From Heterostelium multicystogenum (lineage: Eukaryota; Evosea; Eumycetozoa; Acytosteliales; Acytosteliaceae), in the NCBI GenBank assembly GCA_003667245.1, contig RCNN01000060.1:62001-126000 (forward strand): 64,000 nucleotides of DNA, in the 5' to 3' direction. The position numbers and the translations under genes are program-made. The notes below the pieces were generated by a model. That model was not told the DNA's origin. It saw only the letters and a list, made by a program, of their open reading frames with translations, and made no database searches. Shown here in pieces: positions 59,854 to 64,000 of this stretch (position 1 is the stretch's first letter; every line of letters begins with the position of its first letter).

Positions 59854-60833
59854 AATGAGCGAAGACAGCAATGATGCATTAGTAGGTGAAATTAATACTG
59901 ATAATGTAGAGACACAGGCTTGGTTAATCAAGGTACCAAAGCATCTTGCCGAACATTGGATGAGTGCTGGTGGTGGTGCTGAAATCGGTCAACTATTCTT
60001 TAAATCTTCAAACAATGTATGATATGGTCGATCCTTCATCAATGACTTTGATATCATGAGTATAGTCTTTATTAATTGAGTTGTTATCTTTATCATCATA
60101 ATCATAAATTATTGTATACTTCTTATTATTATTGTGTAGTTGTCTTTGTCAATCAACTTTAAAGATAAAGATAATAACAATGGATATGTTCCAAGTGAGG
60201 AGTTACAGTTGGTTACTACTTCGCTACCAGAGGCAAATCCTATAAAGATATTCTCGGAGGATTCAGAGAATGCACTGGCTTTTGAAGGAAGCATTGGTTT
60301 ACGTTGCGATGTTCGAATGGATTTACAGTCACCAGCCTACAGAGAACTAATGAAGAGTCGTACTACTACTTACAACACAAAGACAAGACAGTCAAAGACT
60401 ATCGATCCAAGCGACAGAACTCAAATCTATAGAACCTACTCAGGTAACACTCCCAAAGCAGTTGTCAGTACAACCGTTTATAGTAAACCCAAAGTAAGTT
60501 GTTCATACCATATCCTATCACATCATAAGCTTGATTATAAGCATGTATTTATTAACGTGTACACTTAATTAGGGTAAATCACAAGAAGATAAAAGAGAAA
60601 GAATGCTTGAGGAAGACCTTATCGATCTTATTTTCAAGGCATTTTCGGAGAAACAATATTGGTTACTTAAAGATCTGGTTGCATACACAGATCAACCACA
60701 AGTATGGTTGAAACAAATATTGGATAAGATTTGTATACTTCACAAGAGAGGATCACACAGAAACAGTTATGAAATCAAACCTGAATACAAGACCTCTACT
60801 CAACCTGGAGCAATTTCAAGTAAACCACTTTAA
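59854..60833 (+). CDS. gtf2f2: TFIIF beta subunit (RAP30)
   Basis: Exons 59854-60015, 60140-60493 and 60573-60833, all phase 0; 258 residues and no frame errors. N-terminal dimerisation region: TQAWLIKVPKHLAEHW, then a beta-barrel ending ALAFEGSIGLRCDVRMDLQ. A linker holds YRELMKSRTTT and VVSTTVYSKPK. The C-terminal winged helix is DLIDLIFKAFSEKQYWLLKD, LVAYTDQPQVWLKQILDKIC, and HKRGSHRNSYEIKPEYK, the family hallmark. RAP30 with RAP74 recruits RNA polymerase II to promoters and suppresses non-specific DNA binding. Length matches human RAP30 (~249 aa). Confidence 0.95.
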
Positions 60834-61227
60834 AAACAAATAACACATGTTTGATCGATGTGTTCATCAGCCAGCTATACTTGATTTCAATATAAGTAAA
60901 GTATGTTTGGAATGTATTTAAACTTAAATAAAAGAAATGATCAATAATGATCTATAAATAATAAAACATCCAAGTTATTGATCACTATCTTGAAATCCCA
61001 TAACACTTTCTTCTGACTTGAGGTCCACTTCGATACTAGAATCACCATACTCGAGCTCGAATGACAGATGTTTTTCTGTATATGATAAACTTAAAATTTC
61101 AACTTGATCCATAAAATGAAGATTACCAGAAGAATTAGACAAAGAAAGGATGTAATACAATTTATTTAAACATTAGTAAGCCCAATTGCAAATTTTGAGG
61201 CTCAACTATTAAAGTTAGGGAAACTAA
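60834..61227. other. Convergent intergenic region
   Basis: 3' flanks of TFIIF-beta and of the PLD gene. A 61-codon minus-strand ORF is listed separately. No other feature. Confidence 0.5.
60975..61160 (-). CDS. Short acidic ORF, possible alternative 3' exon of PLD
   Basis: Open for 61 codons with coding-like composition (FMDQVEILSLSYTEKHLSFE ... ending VMGFQDSDQ). The only ATG is internal. It starts 68 bp past the PLD stop on the same strand, so it may be a separate small gene, a 3' exon of a longer PLD isoform, or a chance ORF. Acidic and Ser-rich; family not recognised. Confidence 0.3.
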   Translation of the reverse strand: MYYILSLSNSSGNLHFMDQVEILSLSYTEKHLSFELEYGDSSIEVDLKSEESVMGFQDSDQ

Positions 61228-64000
61228 TTACATCACAAGTTTCATACTAGTTATGATGTCGGAAATAACTGAGGTTGGTTCACCATCTTCAACTAACATT
61301 CCCAGTGGGAATTCTATGATATAACCTTTGATACTAGTGAGTTTTGTATGTTCAACAATGTTTGATGGGATTCTACCATCGCGATTGAATTGTGAGATTT
61401 TACGGCAATTGTCGGGAATATATGTTCCGAATGTGTGCTTGTAAATTAGAGTGTTGTTGGATGCTATACTTCTCCAGATGTCATTGTAAGTTGAGCTAAT
61501 GATTGGATCAATAATTGCATCACTCATTGCCGCATCTGGTGTTTGAGTTATACCTAAATGATTCTCCCAAAGCTGAAGTCTGAGACGGTGTGCAAATGCA
61601 CCTGCCATGTAGGGTCTGCCATTCATACGAGACTCTGTCATGTCCTTGTCTTCAATAACGGCACAAATTTCTGAATCTCTTGACCCATTCATTGAACGAT
61701 CGTTGATATTGGCAGATCCAATGATTGTAATTTTATCATCGACAATCATGAGCTTCGAATGAACATAGACTTGCTCAGTGAAAATTACATCGCCATTGAC
61801 ACACCAATTTCTCATTGAATTGAACGAAATATACTGGTCGATATTTACTTGTGGGTACTTGGCCAACAACTCTGACTTTATACCTTGAATAGACTTAAAT
61901 GTCCATTTAACAATCAACTGAATATCTGCTGTATTGACATCACCCTCTGCATGAACAGGCAAAAGTATGATAACTCTAAATACTTCATTACACAGTATAG
62001 CCTTTTCAATTCTATAAAATAAATCTAGTTAGTAAACAATTATGATATTGAAGTACTTAAGTGGTGTCTTTTTCTTACCTTTTGAATAGAGCAAATGAGA
62101 TTTGATTATTTGGTTGTGGAGTGCCAACAGAAGAAATGAAATATTGATTTTGGATGTAAATGAAATGCTGAGACATGTTGATGAGATTGATGTATGCTTT
62201 GTAGATGGAGTTTTCAAGTGATTGTCCTGCTGACCAATCACAAACTGATCTAACAATCTGAACTTTCGAGGTACCATGAGTGGGTGGAAGTGGTTCAAGG
62301 GATGGAACAAGATATGGATATTTTTTGTAGTCTCTATTCGAATTTTTTGCGTGATTCCAACGCTGAATAAAGTTAGTCGCAACATCACGAGCAGCAGTAC
62401 CATTAACTGAAATAGAGACATCGTGCCATGGAATTCTTGGATGGTTGTTTCTGTCAATGAGACATACACGTTCATTGGAACGCGGCTTGACGATGCAAGT
62501 ATTGATGTAATCTGGTCCTGGGAACACTTTCTCTTCAGAATCTGCCAATCTGAAAAAGTGATTATCGTATCTACCGTAACAGAGATCAAGTCCTCCGAGG
62601 AATGCAAGAACCTGGTCGATAACAACAATCTTTTGGTGATGTGACCAAGAGAGAGGAACAAATGGCGGATGTCTGATAACTTTGATGTTTCTTGCATGCA
62701 ATTTCTCAAAGAGAGCCTTTACAAATCGCGAACCAAGATCAGTTGCAAGTGTTGTTTCGTCCCAAATTAACACATAAATCTTAACACCTTCTGCTGCCTT
62801 TTTAAAGAGTAGTTTGTCAAGTCGATACTTATCAGCTTCTTCTGCGCTGCAATTGGGATCTCTGATGAGTGTGATACCGGGAGATATGCACCATCCACCA
62901 ATGAAAATCTCATTACGTGCACTCTTGATAGCATAGTATATTCGCTCAAAGTAGTCGACTCCGTTGATATAATAGTTGACCTGAATATCGTCTCGAGGCA
63001 TTGCAAATGAATGAAAACGATATGAGCCCTTGGAGTTGGAACGGATTGTATTGACAAACATGGATGCTTTTGATGTGGTGAGGGCAATGAATGTGTACTC
63101 CTTGTCGAAAGTATCCAAAACGAAATCAGTTGCATCTTTACTTTCTTCAATCTCTTTGGCATTAGAACGCAGCACTTTTTTGAGAATCGAGGGATAGTTG
63201 TGATGATTTGGATGCTCTTTTGGCAATACTTTGACACTTGTATTGAACAAACAGATAACTTTGGAAGGTTTGCTTGAAAGTCTCTTGTAGGCTACTAAGA
63301 ATCCATTTCGACACTCAAAGTAACGAAGTGAATAAGCATACTTTAAAAATCCAACATATTTAACTTTATATAGATAACCTGCACATTGTTGAAGTTTAAC
63401 ATTGGAATGTAACTAAAAAAAATATATAAGTAAGGAGTTTACTAGTTGCAACATTAAATTAACTTACATCTTCAATTGGTTTAACTAAACAAAAATATAT
63501 TAAATCAAAGAATCCAAAGCATCTTGGTAAATCTGGATTTACATTTGCACGTCTTAAGAATGCATCGTGAAGAATGGATGGATTGGTCTCTCTTGTATAA
63601 AAATCGGTTGTTGATTTTAGAACTGCTCCTTTTTGAATGGAGTTTAAATTACTGGAAGACTCTTTGAATATAGTATTTGCGATCTCCTCTGGTGTGCCTA
63701 TGTTACCGTAACCAAACTCATTGAATACCGTGAGCGAATCTACTAATCTTACCATTCCAATAGCTCAGATTTGTATATATGCTCTTCTGATCTCTTTTTA
63801 CAAATTCTAAATACCACTGTATCATTTAAAATGATAAATATTAATATTAGGAAATATTGATATTTAAAATAATGCAACTTACATTCTGATCTTTCTTTGA
63901 TGGTTCCTCTTGTCATGATTGAAATCAAATCGATAATGTGTGAAATAGATGGGTCTTTGTTTGGAGGCAACTGAAACTTTTTGGAGATATATACAAAAAG
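61228..64000 (-). CDS. Phospholipase D, 5' end beyond the window
   Basis: Visible exons: 63883-64000+, 63468-63816, 62079-63412 and 61228-62011 (introns 66, 55 and 67 bp). A PH-like region (LQQCAGYLYKVKYVGFLKY, ...RYFECRNGFLVAYKR) precedes the catalytic half. HKD1 is SHHQKIVVIDQ...FLGGLDLCYGRYD; HKD2 is VYVHSKLMIVDDKITIIGSA followed by NINDRSMNGSRDSEI. IRSVCDWSAG and HFIYIQNQYFISS are also family blocks. It hydrolyses phosphatidylcholine to phosphatidic acid and choline; dictyostelids have several PLDs (pldA-C). One missing base near 63752 breaks the frame in the N-terminal part. Which paralogue this is cannot be told from the fragment. Confidence 0.9.

Overview
The window reads as nuclear DNA of a social amoeba (dictyostelid). 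Intergenic DNA is very AT-rich and full of homopolymers and simple repeats. Introns are short (mostly 40-130 bp), begin GTAAGT/GTATGT and are frequent. Several start codons sit in A-rich context, TATAAATAG boxes precede some genes, and Q/N/S-rich tracts are common. The gene set is eukaryotic and dictyostelid in flavour: a YakA-type kinase, SMG9, TFIIF-beta, a DHHC palmitoyltransferase and a CBM49-like cellulose-binding protein. Coding GC looks higher than I would expect for D. discoideum, so another dictyostelid group is more likely (inference).

Layout. 0-8 kb: a Cys/Gly-repeat small protein, a ~1,470-residue Q/P/S-rich protein with a Ulp1-like domain, and a CDK10/11-type kinase, all on the minus strand. 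8.6-18.5 kb: a large type I membrane glycoprotein (+), a DHHC enzyme (-), a small two-exon protein (+) and SMG9 (+). 18.7-28.8 kb: a YakA/DYRK kinase (-) and a protein of five tandem GNAT-like domains (-). 30-36.4 kb: a beta-hexosaminidase (-), a decayed-looking coding stretch (+) and a peroxisomal acyl-CoA oxidase (-). 37-48 kb: a small orphan (+), a CBM49-like secreted protein (+), a NAPE-PLD-like hydrolase (-), a long-chain acyl-CoA synthetase (+) and a choline/ethanolamine phosphotransferase (-). 48.7-64 kb: an allantoinase-like/OHCU-decarboxylase fusion (+), a THUMP RNA methyltransferase (-), a longin-like protein (+), an ML-domain lipid-binding protein (+), an F-box/LRR-like protein (+), a mitochondrial helical-repeat protein (-), TFIIF-beta (+) and phospholipase D (-, 5' end outside the window).

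Lipid handling recurs from 33 kb onward (acyl-CoA oxidase, NAPE-PLD, acyl-CoA synthetase, phosphotransferase, ML protein, PLD), but strands alternate and nothing indicates an operon. It is best read as ordinary gene-dense eukaryotic DNA.

A caution for every reader: I count roughly forty single- or two-base frame disruptions inside otherwise well conserved genes, many in A, T or G runs. They look like sequence or assembly errors rather than biology. The gene spans given here bridge them, and each entry says where. Exon limits come from reading splice sites by eye, with frame continuity checked.
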